The notes: a model not told the origin generated them from the letters alone. A stretch of DNA of 64,000 nucleotides from Dryocola clanedunensis subsp. sulfonylureivorans (GCF_016756775.1 NZ_JAERMU010000009.1:62001-126000); one strand, 5' to 3'. Shown: positions 30,172-40,877, counted from the stretch's first letter. Numbers and translations: made by a program.

Positions 30172-30248
30172 TGGTGGCTACTACGGGATTTGAACCTGTG
30201 ACCCCATCATTATGAGTGATGTGCTCTAACCAGCTGAGCTAAGTAGCC
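30172..30248 (-). tRNA. metT: tRNA-Met, elongator (anticodon CAT)
   Basis: 77 bases with CCA; anticodon CAT. It is the promoter-proximal tRNA of the seven-gene operon. It differs from the copy at 29775-29851 in a compensated acceptor-stem pair (GGCTACT/AGTAGCC instead of GGCTACG/CGTAGCC). Confidence 0.97.
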
Positions 30249-30286
30249 TTCTTTTTATGCGTCACCTTATCGGCGTTGCGGGGCGC

Positions 30287-30315
30287 ATTATGCGTAGTTG
30301 ACCGTACAGCGTCAA
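30287..30315 (-). promoter_or_regulatory. tRNA operon promoter with GC-rich discriminator
   Basis: On the minus strand TTGACG (30310-30315) and CATAAT (30287-30292) are separated by exactly 17 bases. They are followed by a GC-rich discriminator (GCGCCCCGC), typical of stringently controlled stable-RNA promoters. It lies 38 bases upstream of the first tRNA. Confidence 0.85.
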
Positions 30316-30460
30316 CAAATTTTTTCCCGAAAAGCGGCGGAAATTGTCTGTTTGACCAGCTTGCGAACAGCTTGCTGGAAATATCAGCAACAATCGGTTA
30401 TTTCGAAGAATTAACCGACGGTCAGGAGGATAAAATCGGGAGGTATTTTGTAGAAATGAC

Positions 30461-30480
30461 AACGGGCCCGCAGGCCCGTT
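30461..30480 (-). terminator. asnB terminator
   Basis: AACGGGCC/GGCCCGTT perfect eight-pair stem with a four-base loop, 16 bases beyond the asnB stop. On the minus strand a short T-containing stretch follows. Confidence 0.65.
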
Positions 30481-30496
30481 TATGAGTCAGGATCGT

Positions 30497-32161
30497 CTAT
30501 TTGTAGGCTGACTGGTGAACACCTACGGCGCGTCCTGAAGGATCATTCATGGTTTTGAATGTTTCGTCCCATTCAATCGCTTTAGCGGACGAACATGCCA
30601 CTGATGGGCCACCGGGAACACACTCTGCTGCGCTTGGTAGCGGGAACAATTCTTCGAAGATCTCACGATACAGATATGCTTCTTTTGAACCCGGCGTGTT
30701 GTACGGGAAACGGTATGCAGCTGTTGCCAGCTGCTGATCCGTCACCTGACCGGCAGCCACTTCTTTTAACGTATCAATCCAGCTGTAACCCACGCCGTCA
30801 GAGAACTGTTCTTTCTGGCGCCATGCCACGCTTGCCGGCAGGTAGGATTCAAAGCACTCGCGCAGGACGTGTTTTTCCATTTTGCCGTTGCCGCACATCT
30901 TATCTTTTGGATTGATGCGCATCGCCACGTCGAGGAACTTCTTGTCCAGGAAAGGTACGCGGGCTTCAACACCCCATGCGGACATCGCTTTGTTCGCACG
31001 GGCGCAGTCGAACATATGCAGAGCCTGAAGTTTACGCACCGTTTCTTCATGCAGCTCTTTGTCGTCTGGCGCTTTGTGGAAGTAAAGGTAGCCGCCGAAC
31101 ACTTCGTCGGAGCCTTCGCCAGAAAGCACCATTTTGATGCCCATGGCTTTGATTTTGCGGGACATCAGATACATCGGCGTTGAGGCACGGATCGTGGTCA
31201 CATCATAAGTTTCAATGTGGTAGATAACGTCGCGAATCGCATCCAGCCCTTCCTGCACGGTGAAGTGGATTTCGTGGTGGACGGTGCCCAGGTGGTTTGC
31301 CACCTCCTGCGCGGCTTTCAGGTCAGGGGAGCCGACCAGACCAACGGCGAAGGAGTGCAGCTGCGGCCACCATGCTTCGCTACGCTCTTCATCTTCTACG
31401 CGACGAGCGGCAAATTTCTTGGTGATGGCTGAAATCACAGAAGAGTCCAGGCCGCCTGACAGCAGCACGCCGTACGGTACGTCGGACATCAGGTGGCTCT
31501 TAACCGCATCTTCCAGCGCCTGGCGCAGCTCGTCTTTGTCGGTCACGTTGTCTTTCACGGCGTCATAGCTGAACCAGTCGCGCTGGTAGTAGCTGCGGAT
31601 CTCGCCGTCCTGGCTCCACAGGTAGCTGCCCGCCGGGAATTCTTTAATGGTGCGACATACCGGAACCAGTGCCTTCATTTCAGAGGCAACATACATGTTG
31701 CCGTGTTCGTCATGGCCCATATAAAGAGGGATGATGCCGATGTGGTCACGGCCAATCAGATAAGCGTCTTTTTCACTGTCGTACAGCACGAAAGCGAACA
31801 TGCCCTGCAGATCGTCCAGGAATTCAGGGCCTTTTTCCTGATATAGCGCGAGAATGACCTCGCAGTCAGAGCCAGTCTGGAAATCATAGCGATCGCCATA
31901 TTCAGCGCGCAGGGCCTGATGGTTGTAGATTTCACCGTTCACCGCCAGCGCGTGGGTTTTCTCTTTGTTATAGAGCGGCTGGGCACCGGCATTCACATCG
32001 ACAATGGAAAGGCGTTCATGGGAGAGGATCGCTTTGTCGCTGGCATAGACGCCTGACCAGTCCGGGCCGCGGTGGCGCATCAGACGGGACAGCTCCAGCG
32101 CTTTCTTACGCAGCTCGACCGCGTCGGTTTTTATATCCAGAACACCAAAAATAGAACACAT
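30497..32161 (-). CDS. asnB: Asparagine synthetase B (glutamine-hydrolysing)
   Basis: Converts aspartate, glutamine and ATP to asparagine. It is 554 residues from the ATG at 32161, the E. coli length; the frame extends upstream to 32269 but the nucleophile Cys must be residue 2 (MCSIFGV). The class II glutaminase domain occupies the first 200 residues, and the synthetase domain carries the PP-loop LSGGLDSSV near 233. The 312-base upstream gap (32162-32473) holds the nag-operon terminator and presumably the asnB promoter; nothing else was recognised there. Confidence 0.97.
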   Translation of the reverse strand: MCSIFGVLDIKTDAVELRKKALELSRLMRHRGPDWSGVYASDKAILSHERLSIVDVNAGAQPLYNKEKTHALAVNGEIYNHQALRAEYGDRYDFQTGSDCEVILALYQEKGPEFLDDLQGMFAFVLYDSEKDAYLIGRDHIGIIPLYMGHDEHGNMYVASEMKALVPVCRTIKEFPAGSYLWSQDGEIRSYYQRDWFSYDAVKDNVTDKDELRQALEDAVKSHLMSDVPYGVLLSGGLDSSVISAITKKFAARRVEDEERSEAWWPQLHSFAVGLVGSPDLKAAQEVANHLGTVHHEIHFTVQEGLDAIRDVIYHIETYDVTTIRASTPMYLMSRKIKAMGIKMVLSGEGSDEVFGGYLYFHKAPDDKELHEETVRKLQALHMFDCARANKAMSAWGVEARVPFLDKKFLDVAMRINPKDKMCGNGKMEKHVLRECFESYLPASVAWRQKEQFSDGVGYSWIDTLKEVAAGQVTDQQLATAAYRFPYNTPGSKEAYLYREIFEELFPLPSAAECVPGGPSVACSSAKAIEWDETFKTMNDPSGRAVGVHQSAYK

Positions 32162-32440
32162 AGTACTTTCTCCGTCATGCCTGCCTGAGCGGCTTATTCG
32201 TGTTGTCACCGCTTCCGTGTCATGATTTTTTAGCGGCGTTGTTGCTTTGCATACATCGAATTTGCTCATTCAGGCGCGGGAATGCAAGCCTTTTAGCTTT
32301 CGGAAAGAAAATATCGCAACGAGCATTGTTGATTTATGAAAAAAGAGCAGGAAAGCAGGGTGAAAATTAACGAATCGTTAATAATCCTGGGTTTTTATTG
32401 ATGGCGTCCTGATGCGCTGAAGGATAAATACCGAAGCGAT

Positions 32441-32465
32441 AAAAAACGCCCGGCACTGCCAGGCG
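32441..32465 (-). terminator. nagBACD operon terminator
   Basis: CGCCCGG/CCAGGCG stem (32447-32465, one G:T pair on the RNA) followed on the minus strand by TTTTTT. It lies nine bases past the nagD stop. Confidence 0.88.
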
Positions 32466-32473
32466 TCGTTTGA

Positions 32474-33226
32474 TTAGATAATGTCGATTTCCGCAACTGA
32501 CGGATAAATATAAGAAGGGCGGAACGGCATGGCGTCGATGTCGTTCAGCGTTGAGACGCCGGAGAGCACCAGAATTGTCTCAAGCCCCGCCTGGAAGCCC
32601 GCAAGGATATCGGTACGCAGGTTGTCGCCGACGATGACCGTATGTTCTGAATGAGCCTGCATCTTATTGAGCGCAGAGCGGATTATCCACGGGCTTGGCT
32701 TGCCGACGCAGAAAGGTTTACGACCAGATATTTTTTCGATACCCGCGCAGAGTGCACCACAGGCCGGATAATAACCACGACCGTGGGTATCCGGGTTAGT
32801 GGCGATGAAGCGCGCGCCGTTTGCCACAAAGTAGGCGGCCTTGTGCATCATCTCCCAGTTAAAGGAGCGGGTTTCACCCACGATGACAAAATCGGGGTTG
32901 ATGTCGGTAATGGTAAAGCCGGCTTTATATAATTCGTGGATTAACGCGCCTTCGCCGACAACGTAAGCCTTCTTGCCTTCCTGACGGCGCAGGAAATCTG
33001 CGGTTGCCATGGCTGAGGTATAAAACACGCTGTCCGGCACATCGACGCCCGCCGAGGCGAAGCGGTTTGCCAGATCCTGGCCCGTCTGCGAAGGATAGTT
33101 CGTGAGCAGAACCAGCGGTAACCCTTTTTCAAGGATGCCTGCCAGAAAAGCATTGGCACCCGGCACGGCGACGTTGTCGTGCATCAGCACGCCGTCGATA
33201 TCACAAATTACATTCTTGATGGTCAT
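32474..33226 (-). CDS. nagD: HAD-superfamily nucleotide phosphatase NagD
   Basis: Subclass IIA HAD phosphatase; E. coli NagD prefers UMP and GMP. The length of 250 residues matches. The nucleophile motif is DIDGVLMHD (residues 9-17), and the third and fourth motifs are VGKPSPWI and VGDNLRTDILAG near 200. It is the last gene of the nagBACD operon, although its role in amino-sugar use is unclear. Confidence 0.96.
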   Translation of the reverse strand: MTIKNVICDIDGVLMHDNVAVPGANAFLAGILEKGLPLVLLTNYPSQTGQDLANRFASAGVDVPDSVFYTSAMATADFLRRQEGKKAYVVGEGALIHELYKAGFTITDINPDFVIVGETRSFNWEMMHKAAYFVANGARFIATNPDTHGRGYYPACGALCAGIEKISGRKPFCVGKPSPWIIRSALNKMQAHSEHTVIVGDNLRTDILAGFQAGLETILVLSGVSTLNDIDAMPFRPSYIYPSVAEIDII

Positions 33227-33288
33227 TGACTAATCTGGCTCGTATTCAAAGAAAGCGTCACTATAGCGTAATTCGGGGAGGGATCCCG

Positions 33289-34509
33289 TTAACTTTCCAG
33301 CAGGCGTTGCAGCAGCGTGCCGTTGAGCATGGCGCGTTTCACTAAAGCAAAAGCGCCGATTGCCGAGCGGTCATCCAGACGTGAGCGCACGACAGGAAGG
33401 TTTTTACGGAACGCCTTGAGCACCTGGGTATTGATGCAGCCTTCGATAGCGGGAAGCAGTACTTTTTCTGCTTCAATAATCTCCCCGGCAATCACTACTT
33501 TTTGCGGGTTAAACAGGTTTATCGCGATGGAGATGGCTTTACCAAGATGGCGGCCAACGTGCTCGATAACTTCGCAGGCCAGCGAATCACCTTTATTCGC
33601 GGCTTTGCAAATTGCCACAATATCGCAATCTTCAAGGGTGAGACGGCTGTTATAACCGTTCTCCAGCAGATGACGGACGCGACCTTCAATCGCGGCATTG
33701 GCCGCAATGGTTTCGAGGCAGCCAAAGTTACCGCAATGGCAGCGCTCTCCTAAAGGGTCAACCTGGATGTGGCCGATCTCGCCGACGTTACCGTTACGGC
33801 CGATAAAAATTCTGCCGCTGGAGAGAATGCCTGCGCCCGTCCCTCGGTGCACGCGCACTAAAATAGAGTCTTCGCAGTCCTGTGTCGCACCAAAATAGTG
33901 CTCGGCAAGCGCCAGGCTGCGGATATCGTGGCCAACAAAGCAGGTGAGATTGAAACGTTTTTCAAGACTTTCAACCAAAGACCAGTTGTTGACCTGAATG
34001 TGGGGCATATAGCGAATGACACCGGTATCTGGCTCGACCAGACCGGGCAGGATGACAGAGATGGCAATTAACTCGCGAATTTTACGCTGTGACTGTTCGA
34101 TAAAACTGGCAATAGCCTTCAGCAGGGCGTGCTCAAGCGTTTCCTGCGTACGTTCAGGCAGGGGATAGTGCTCTTCGGCAAGGGTTTTGGCACTGAGATC
34201 GAACAGTGTGATGGTCGCATCGTGGCGTCCAAGTCGTACGCCGATGGCCTGAAAATTACGGGTTTCGGTAATGATGGAGATAGCGCGACGGCCCCCGGTG
34301 GAGGCCTGCTGATCGACTTCTTTAATCAGGCCGCGCTCAATCAGCTGACGAGTAATTTTGGTGACGCTGGCGGGAGCAAGCTGGCTCTGTTCGGCAATCT
34401 GAATGCGTGAAATAGGACCTTGCTGGTCAATCAGGCGGTAAACCGCCGCACTATTCAGCTGTTTTACGAGATCGACATTACCTATTTGAGCCTGTCCGCC
34501 AGTCGTCAT
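33289..34509 (-). CDS. nagC: N-acetylglucosamine repressor NagC
   Basis: ROK-family repressor of nag and chitin genes and activator of glmUS, with GlcNAc-6-phosphate as inducer. It has 406 residues. The winged HTH covers about residues 20-75 (GPISRIQIAEQSQLAPASVTK). The ROK domain follows, with the zinc-binding cysteines in GxCHCGNFGCLET near 255-262. It starts eight bases after nagA. Candidate operators for it lie in this window at 36598-36620, 36693-36713 and possibly 40878-40898. Confidence 0.97.
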   Translation of the reverse strand: MTTGGQAQIGNVDLVKQLNSAAVYRLIDQQGPISRIQIAEQSQLAPASVTKITRQLIERGLIKEVDQQASTGGRRAISIITETRNFQAIGVRLGRHDATITLFDLSAKTLAEEHYPLPERTQETLEHALLKAIASFIEQSQRKIRELIAISVILPGLVEPDTGVIRYMPHIQVNNWSLVESLEKRFNLTCFVGHDIRSLALAEHYFGATQDCEDSILVRVHRGTGAGILSSGRIFIGRNGNVGEIGHIQVDPLGERCHCGNFGCLETIAANAAIEGRVRHLLENGYNSRLTLEDCDIVAICKAANKGDSLACEVIEHVGRHLGKAISIAINLFNPQKVVIAGEIIEAEKVLLPAIEGCINTQVLKAFRKNLPVVRSRLDDRSAIGAFALVKRAMLNGTLLQRLLES

Positions 34510-34516
34510 GCCTTAT

Positions 34517-35665
34517 TTACTCAGTTACGACCTCGTTACCATTAACGAAAGTCTTGATGATTTTATAATCGCGGTTGAAGGCGGTCAGGTTGGCTACTTT
34601 GCCAGCCTCAATGGTGCCCAACTGCTTTTCAACGCCCATTGCACGGGCCGGATAGAGAGTGGCCATACGCAGGACTTCATCCAGCGCAATGTTGGCATGT
34701 TCAACCAGGTTACGTACCCCTTCAATCATTGTCAGGGCCGATCCGCTCAACGTACCGTTCTCATCTACACACAAACCGTCACGGTAGTATATTGTTTTAC
34801 CAGCAAAAATGAACTGTTCAATATTCGCCCCTGCCGGAGCAGTCGCATCGGTGACCAGGCAGAGCTTGTCGCCCTTCACACGTTTAGCGGTACGAATATT
34901 GGCATAGTCTACGTGCAGGCCATCGGCAATGATGCCGCAGTAAACATCAGGTTCATCAAAGATTGCCCCCGCAAGCCCTGGTTCACGGCCTGTAATATAA
35001 GGCATTGCGTTGAACAGGTGGGTGGCAAAGGTGATACCCGCGCGGAAGCCAGTCTTCGCTTCTTTGACCGTAGCATTAGAGTGACCAGCGGAAACAATGA
35101 TTCCGGCGGCGACCAGTTTTTTGATCACTTCTGGTTCAACCATTTCCGGGGCCAGCGTCACTTTGGTGATCACATCTGCGTTTGCGCAGAGGAAATCGAC
35201 TAATTTTGCGTCTGGTTTACGGACGTAGCTCGGGTTATGCGTCCCCTTTTTCACCATGTTTAGCCACGGGCCTTCCAGGTGAAGACCAAGCGCCTGGTTG
35301 TCATATTTCGCCAGGTACTCGCGCATCACTTTCACACCCTGCGCCATCAGTTCGTCGCTGGAGGTGATAAGCGTTGGCAGATAGCTGGTGCAGCCCGAAC
35401 GTTCGTTCGCCTTCTGCATGATCTCCAGCGTTTCAACCGTGACGGCGTCAATGTTGTCGTTAAACTGTACGCCACCGCAGCCGTTCAGCTGCACATCAAT
35501 AAAACCGGGGGCGATGATAGCACCGCCCAGATCGCGAGTTTCGATACCCGCAGGGAGTTCGGAACGCGGACAAAGGCGCTCAATCAGGCCGTCAGCGATA
35601 ACAATCGCGTGGTCATCCAGAATTTCATGGCCGGTATAAATCCGACCGTGGGTTAGTGCAAACAT
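34517..35665 (-). CDS. nagA: N-acetylglucosamine-6-phosphate deacetylase NagA
   Basis: Deacetylates GlcNAc-6-P to GlcN-6-P. The 382 residues match E. coli NagA. Amidohydrolase features seen are [12 protein letters not shown] near 57, LHLEGPW near 127, the metal ligands in SAGHSNAT near 192 and the catalytic Asp in [10 protein letters not shown] near 270. It is the second gene of the nag operon, 26 bases from nagB. Confidence 0.97.
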   Translation of the reverse strand: MFALTHGRIYTGHEILDDHAIVIADGLIERLCPRSELPAGIETRDLGGAIIAPGFIDVQLNGCGGVQFNDNIDAVTVETLEIMQKANERSGCTSYLPTLITSSDELMAQGVKVMREYLAKYDNQALGLHLEGPWLNMVKKGTHNPSYVRKPDAKLVDFLCANADVITKVTLAPEMVEPEVIKKLVAAGIIVSAGHSNATVKEAKTGFRAGITFATHLFNAMPYITGREPGLAGAIFDEPDVYCGIIADGLHVDYANIRTAKRVKGDKLCLVTDATAPAGANIEQFIFAGKTIYYRDGLCVDENGTLSGSALTMIEGVRNLVEHANIALDEVLRMATLYPARAMGVEKQLGTIEAGKVANLTAFNRDYKIIKTFVNGNEVVTE

Positions 35666-35691
35666 AATTACCCCCGGTTAAAAAGTAGTGC

Positions 35692-36492
35692 TTAAAGACC
35701 TTTAATATTTTCTGCTTCGAGCTCGTTGAAGTACTTGAGCGTCTTCACTTTCAGCTCCATGGTGGACGGTTCGTCGCAAACCATGATGGCTTTTGGATGC
35801 AGCTGCAGGCAGCTGATGGTCCACATGTGGTTAACGTTGCCTTCCACGGCAGCTTGCAGAGCCTGCGCTTTAACGTGGCCCAGAACCAGAATCATCACTT
35901 CTTCTGCATCCAGCAGGGTGCCGACGCCAACGGTCAGTGCGAATTTTGGTACTTGATTCACATCGCCATCGAAGAAGCGGGAGTTTGCCACACGAGTGTC
36001 ATGGGTCAGCGTTTTGATTCGGGTGCGGGAAGCCAGTGAAGAGGCTGGTTCGTTGAATGCGATGTGGCCGTCGTTGCCCACGCCACCCATAAAGAGGTGA
36101 ATTTTGCCGTAAGAACGAATTTTTTCTTCGTAGCGGCGGCATTCTGCATCAACATCTTCCGCGTTGCCGTTCAGCAGGTTAATGTTTTCTGCCGGGATAT
36201 CAACGTGGTCAAAGAAATTCTTGTGCATGAAGGTGTGATAGCTTTCCGGATGCTCTTTTGGCAGGCCAACATATTCATCCATATTGAAAGTCACTACATT
36301 CTTGAAGCTGACCTGGCCCGCTTTATGCATCTCAACCAGCGCTTTGTACGCTTCCATTGGTGTGCTACCGGTAGGCAGGCCCAGGATAAATGGACGGTCC
36401 GCGGTTGGTTTGAATGCATTAATACGGTTAACGATATGGCGCGCAGCCCATTTGCCTACTTGTGCTGGGGTAGCCAGGGGAATCAGTCTCAT
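35692..36492 (-). CDS. nagB: Glucosamine-6-phosphate deaminase NagB
   Basis: Converts GlcN-6-P to fructose-6-P and ammonia, allosterically activated by GlcNAc-6-P. The 266 residues equal E. coli NagB. Signatures are [18 protein letters not shown] near 39, FNMDEYVG near 70 and [14 protein letters not shown] near 136 with the catalytic His. It is the first gene of nagBACD, divergent from nagE across a 334-base control region. Confidence 0.98.
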   Translation of the reverse strand: MRLIPLATPAQVGKWAARHIVNRINAFKPTADRPFILGLPTGSTPMEAYKALVEMHKAGQVSFKNVVTFNMDEYVGLPKEHPESYHTFMHKNFFDHVDIPAENINLLNGNAEDVDAECRRYEEKIRSYGKIHLFMGGVGNDGHIAFNEPASSLASRTRIKTLTHDTRVANSRFFDGDVNQVPKFALTVGVGTLLDAEEVMILVLGHVKAQALQAAVEGNVNHMWTISCLQLHPKAIMVCDEPSTMELKVKTLKYFNELEAENIKGL

Positions 36493-36597
36493 TATTCACC
36501 TCATTAAGAGTTAATAGAAAACGGCTTTGGCGGAATGAATATATCTCTCTAAGGGTAACCCAGATTGCTGGCAATGCCCGAGGGTTCAATCCGTCTC

Positions 36598-36620
36598 GAT
36601 TTTTTGGATGATAAAATAAG
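36598..36620. promoter_or_regulatory. Probable NagC operator at nagB
   Basis: An AT-rich sequence (minus strand CTTATTTTATCATCCAAAA followed by AATC) corresponds by my recollection to the nagB operator of E. coli with one change. It lies about 105 bases upstream of nagB; paired with the nagE operator it would allow a NagC loop. Confidence 0.6.
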
Positions 36621-36664
36621 TTTTAGGGGATAGCCAGTCAGAAGGGGGGGTTTTAGCGATATTT

Positions 36665-36680
36665 GGTGACTAAAGTCACA
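36665..36680. promoter_or_regulatory. CRP-cAMP site between nagB and nagE
   Basis: GGTGA-N6-TCACA matches the CRP consensus TGTGA-N6-TCACA at nine of ten conserved positions. It lies between the two NagC operators, as in E. coli where CRP activates both nag transcripts. Confidence 0.75.
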
Positions 36681-36692
36681 AAAAACGTGTGT

Positions 36693-36713
36693 TTAATTTG
36701 CGATACGAATTAA
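36693..36713. promoter_or_regulatory. NagC operator at nagE
   Basis: Imperfect palindrome TTAATTTG-CGATA-CGAATTAA, essentially the high-affinity nagE operator of E. coli. It is about 115 bases upstream of the nagE start. Confidence 0.8.
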
Positions 36714-36826
36714 TTTTTTTCACACTTCACGCTGAGATGTGAATCGTCGTCATCAATGTAATGATGACTTTCAAATAAAAAGTTGTAGTCATGATGATCC
36801 GTACAGGTGATTCAAGGGGGAAGAGA

Positions 36827-38776
36827 GTGAATATTCTTGGTTTTTTCCAAAGATTAGGTAGGGCGTTACAGCTACCCATCGCAGTACTGCCGGTTGCGGC
36901 ATTGATGCTGCGCTTCGGTCAGCCCGATCTTTTGAACATGCCGTTCATCGCGCAGGCGGGCGGTTCTATTTTTGATAACCTGGCTTTAGTCTTTGCAATT
37001 GGTGTTGCATCGACCTGGTCTAAAGATAACGCGGGTGCTGCTGCACTGGCGGGTGCCGTTGGCTGGTTCATTATGACCAAAGCGATGGTGACAATTAACC
37101 CTGTGGTCAACATGGGCGTACTGTCCGGTATCATCACCGGCCTGGTCGCTGGTGCTGTTTATAACCGCTGGTCTGATATCAAACTGCCTGACTTCCTGAG
37201 CTTCTTCGGCGGCAAGCGTTTCGTCCCTATCGCCACTGGCTTCTTCTGTCTGATCCTGGCTGCTATCTTCGGTTATGTCTGGCCTCCTGTGCAGGATGCG
37301 ATTCATGCCGGTGGTGAGTGGATTGTTTCTGCGGGTGCATTCGGTGCGGGTGTCTTCGGTTTCGTAAACCGTCTGTTAATCCCAACGGGTTTGCATCAGG
37401 TACTGAACACTATCGCCTGGTTCCAGATTGGTGAGTTCACTAACGCGGCAGGGACTATCTTCCACGGTGACATCAACCGCTTCTATGCGGGTGACGGCAC
37501 TGCCGGGATGTTCATGTCCGGCTTCTTCCCTATTATGATGTTTGGTCTGCCGGGTGCGGCACTGGCCATGTATCTGTCAGCGCCTAAAGAGCGTCGTCCT
37601 ATGGTTGGCGGTATGCTGCTGTCCGTAGCGGTAACGGCATTCCTGACGGGGGTCACCGAGCCACTTGAATTCCTGTTTATGTTCCTGGCTCCGGTGCTGT
37701 ATCTCATTCACGCGCTGTTGACTGGTCTGAGCCTGTTCGTTGCGACGGCGCTTGGTATCCATGCCGGCTTCTCCTTCTCCGCAGGTGCTATCGACTACGT
37801 GTTGATGTACAACCTGCCGGCTGCAAGTAAGAACGTCTGGATTCTGGTTGTCATGGGGATTGTGGCCTTCGCGGTTTACTTCTTCCTGTTCAGTGCAGTT
37901 ATCCGCATGTTCAACCTGAAAACGCCTGGTCGTGAAGATGCTTCCGACGACGTGGTGACTGAAGAAGCCAACAGCAACACCGAAGAAGGTCTGGCTGAAC
38001 TGTCGCGTAAGTATGTTGCAGCAGTCGGTGGCTCTGCCAACCTGAAAGGTATTGATGCCTGTATTACCCGTCTACGCCTGTCCGTTGTAGATTCTGCACA
38101 AGTTAATGATGCAGCCTGTAAGCGCCTTGGGGCTTCGGGTGTTGTGAAACTGAACAAGCAGACAGTGCAGGTTATCGTCGGTGCTAAGGCCGAAGCGGTT
38201 GCTGCGGTCATGAAGAGCGAGATTGCTAAGGGGCCAATTGCTGCCGCTGCTGCTGTTAGCGCGGTTCAGGAAGCTCCTGTTGCAGCTAAACCACAGGCCG
38301 TAGCCAATGCGGTTACCATCGCGGCGCTGGTCTCTCCGGTTACCGGTGACGTTGTTGCGCTGGAGCAGGTTCCTGATGAAGCCTTTGCCAGCAAGGCTGT
38401 GGGCGATGGCGTGGCGGTTAAGCCAACGGATAAATTCGTTGTCTCTCCAGCGGCAGGTACCATCGTTAAAATCTTTAACACCAACCATGCGTTCTGCCTG
38501 GAAACCGAAAAAGGCGCGGAGATCGTTGTCCACATGGGCATTGATACCGTTGCGCTGAACGGTCAGGGCTTTACTCGCCTGGTGGAAGAGGGGGCTGAAG
38601 TGGTCGCCGGCCAGCCAGTTCTGGAAATGGATCTTGAATTCCTGAACGCTAATGCGCGCTCCATGATAAGCCCGGTCGTGTGCAGCAACATCGATGATTT
38701 CAGCGGCCTGGTTATTCAGGCGCAGGGCTCCGTTGTTGCAGGACAGACACCTCTGTACGAAATTAAAGGCAAATAA
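36827..38776 (+). CDS. nagE: N-acetylglucosamine PTS permease, EIICBA (NagE)
   Basis: Imports and phosphorylates N-acetylglucosamine. It is 649 residues from a GTG start (VNILGFFQRLG) with a GGGGGAAGAGA ribosome site; an ATG twelve codons upstream was rejected. The IIC membrane domain covers about 1-370 with PTGLHQVLNT and ITGVTEPLEFLFM-type motifs. IIB carries the phosphocysteine in IDACITRLRL near 412. An Ala/Pro-rich linker leads to IIA with the active His in VVHMGIDTVAL near 569. It is divergent from nagB and controlled by NagC and CRP sites upstream. Confidence 0.98.
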   Translation: MNILGFFQRLGRALQLPIAVLPVAALMLRFGQPDLLNMPFIAQAGGSIFDNLALVFAIGVASTWSKDNAGAAALAGAVGWFIMTKAMVTINPVVNMGVLSGIITGLVAGAVYNRWSDIKLPDFLSFFGGKRFVPIATGFFCLILAAIFGYVWPPVQDAIHAGGEWIVSAGAFGAGVFGFVNRLLIPTGLHQVLNTIAWFQIGEFTNAAGTIFHGDINRFYAGDGTAGMFMSGFFPIMMFGLPGAALAMYLSAPKERRPMVGGMLLSVAVTAFLTGVTEPLEFLFMFLAPVLYLIHALLTGLSLFVATALGIHAGFSFSAGAIDYVLMYNLPAASKNVWILVVMGIVAFAVYFFLFSAVIRMFNLKTPGREDASDDVVTEEANSNTEEGLAELSRKYVAAVGGSANLKGIDACITRLRLSVVDSAQVNDAACKRLGASGVVKLNKQTVQVIVGAKAEAVAAVMKSEIAKGPIAAAAAVSAVQEAPVAAKPQAVANAVTIAALVSPVTGDVVALEQVPDEAFASKAVGDGVAVKPTDKFVVSPAAGTIVKIFNTNHAFCLETEKGAEIVVHMGIDTVALNGQGFTRLVEEGAEVVAGQPVLEMDLEFLNANARSMISPVVCSNIDDFSGLVIQAQGSVVAGQTPLYEIKGK

Positions 38777-38801
38777 TTGCTCCTGAGTTAGCATTGTGCC
38801 T

Positions 38802-38835
38802 TAAGCGGCTGGGGGATTTCCTCAGCCGCTTTTTT
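38802..38835 (+). terminator. nagE terminator
   Basis: AGCGGCTG/CAGCCGCT perfect stem with an 11-base loop (38804-38830), followed by six to seven T. Confidence 0.9.
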
Positions 38836-38962
38836 CTGTATTCGAATCAACCCCCTTTACTTTCCTCCCCAGCGCCCCAATAAATGCAACTAATGGTTGT
38901 TTCATACGCCTGCTTATAAGATCATGTGCCGTTAACGAAAGTTTTGTCTTGAGGAATCCGCG

Positions 38963-40630
38963 ATGAGTGAGGCTGAAGCCCGCCCAACTAACTTTATTCG
39001 CCAGATTATCGATGAAGATCTGGCTAATGGTAAGCACGACCGTATCTGCACCCGCTTTCCGCCTGAGCCAAACGGCTATCTGCATATCGGCCATGCAAAG
39101 TCTATCTGTCTGAACTTTGGTATCGCCCAGGATTATCAGGGGCTGTGCAATTTACGTTTCGATGACACCAACCCGGTAAAAGAAGACATCGAATACGTTG
39201 ATTCAATTAAGCGTGACGTTGAGTGGCTGGGCTTTCACTGGTCTGGCGACGTGCGTTACTCGTCTGATTACTTCGACCAGCTGTTTAATTATGCCGTTGA
39301 GCTAATTAACAAAGGGCTGGCGTACGTTGACGAGCTGACTCCTGAGCAGATCCGCGAATACCGTGGCTCTCTGACCGCTCCGGGTAAAAACAGCCCATAT
39401 CGCGATCGTACGGTTGAGGAAAACCTCGCGCTGTTCGAGAAAATGCGTAACGGTGAATTTGCAGAAGGCACCGCCTCTCTGCGTGCGAAAATCGATATGG
39501 CGTCTCCGTTTATCGTGATGCGCGATCCGGTCATTTATCGTATTAAATTTGCCGATCACCATCAGACCGGCAGCAAGTGGTGCATCTACCCGATGTACGA
39601 TTTCACCCACTGCATTTCCGATGCGCTGGAAGGGATCACGCACTCACTGTGTACGCTGGAGTTCCAGGATAACCGTCGTCTGTACGATTGGGTGTTGGAT
39701 AACATCACTATCCCGGCCCATCCGCGTCAGTACGAGTTCTCTCGTCTGAATCTCGAATACGCCATCATGTCCAAGCGCAAGCTGAACCTGCTGGTGACTG
39801 AGAAGATTGTTGAGGGCTGGGATGACCCGCGCATGCCGACGATCTCAGGCTTGCGTCGTCGTGGTTACACCGCAGCGTCCATTCGTGAGTTTTGCAAGCG
39901 CATTGGCGTGACCAAACAGGACAACACGGTGGAAATGGCTTCTCTGGAATCCTGTATCCGTGACGATCTGAATGAAAATGCACCACGCGCCATGGCCGTG
40001 CTGGATCCGGTAAAAGTGATCATCGAAAACTACCCGCAGGGTAGTGAAGAGATGGTGACAATGCCTAACCATCCGAATAAGCCAGAAATGGGTAGCCGTC
40101 AGGTGCCGTTTAGCCGCGAGATCTATATCGATCGTGCTGATTTCCGCGAAGAAGCGAACAAGCAGTATAAGCGTCTGGTAATGGGCAAAGAAGTGCGTCT
40201 GCGTAATGCTTACGTGATTAAAGCTGAAAGCGTTGAGAAAGACGCAGAAGGTAATATCACGACGCTGCACTGCTCCTATGACCAGGAAACGCTCAGCAAA
40301 GATCCTGCGGATGGCCGTAAAGTTAAAGGCGTCATTCACTGGGTTAGCGCAGCGCATGCTCTGCCCGTTGAAATTCGTCTCTACGATCGTCTGTTCAGCG
40401 TAGCCAATCCGGGCAGCGCAGAGGATTTCCTGGCAACAATCAATCCGGAATCCCTTGTGATTAAACAAGGTTTCGTTGAGCCAAGTCTGCAAAATGCGGA
40501 AACAGGCAAAGCGTACCAGTTTGAACGTGAAGGTTATTTCTGCCTCGACAGCCGTTATGCAACCGCTACCAAACTGGTGTTCAACCGCACCGTTGGCCTG
40601 CGTGATACCTGGGCAAAAATCGGCGATTAA
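38963..40630 (+). CDS. glnS: Glutaminyl-tRNA synthetase
   Basis: Class I synthetase charging tRNA-Gln. It has 555 residues. The HIGH motif is HIGHAK near 41-46 and the KMSKS equivalent is MSKRKLN near 268. The two C-terminal beta-barrels that read the anticodon are complete. The ATG follows TTGAGGA. The four tRNA-Gln genes it serves lie 9 kb upstream. Confidence 0.98.
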   Translation: MSEAEARPTNFIRQIIDEDLANGKHDRICTRFPPEPNGYLHIGHAKSICLNFGIAQDYQGLCNLRFDDTNPVKEDIEYVDSIKRDVEWLGFHWSGDVRYSSDYFDQLFNYAVELINKGLAYVDELTPEQIREYRGSLTAPGKNSPYRDRTVEENLALFEKMRNGEFAEGTASLRAKIDMASPFIVMRDPVIYRIKFADHHQTGSKWCIYPMYDFTHCISDALEGITHSLCTLEFQDNRRLYDWVLDNITIPAHPRQYEFSRLNLEYAIMSKRKLNLLVTEKIVEGWDDPRMPTISGLRRRGYTAASIREFCKRIGVTKQDNTVEMASLESCIRDDLNENAPRAMAVLDPVKVIIENYPQGSEEMVTMPNHPNKPEMGSRQVPFSREIYIDRADFREEANKQYKRLVMGKEVRLRNAYVIKAESVEKDAEGNITTLHCSYDQETLSKDPADGRKVKGVIHWVSAAHALPVEIRLYDRLFSVANPGSAEDFLATINPESLVIKQGFVEPSLQNAETGKAYQFEREGYFCLDSRYATATKLVFNRTVGLRDTWAKIGD

Positions 40631-40647
40631 TTCTTCGTCCTGCTCCT

Positions 40648-40677
40648 GAAGCGCCGCATAAAGTGGCGCTTTTTTTT
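40648..40677 (+). terminator. glnS terminator
   Basis: AGCGCC/GGCGCT stem (40650-40670) extended by flanking A/T pairs, followed by eight T. Confidence 0.9.
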
Positions 40678-40877
40678 ACTTAAAAATCAGTTAGATAAGA
40701 TTACCATCCTTTTCGCGTCGCGAATTAATACCTACACGCATAACCATTTCTAATAATCCCCTATTGACCTGAAAGTGAAATTATTCTCATTTAAAAAGTA
40801 TGAGAGCGCTTTCATTTGGTCGTTTGCTCCATGAAAAATGCAATTAAAGGTGGAAAGTTCCATTGGAGCAATTTGTT

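Noticed and set aside
29494-30193. Several short repeated-looking ORFs across the tRNA cluster
   Set aside because: They are translations of tRNA genes (the recurring GYEDSNLGMLVSET is tRNA-Gln antisense).
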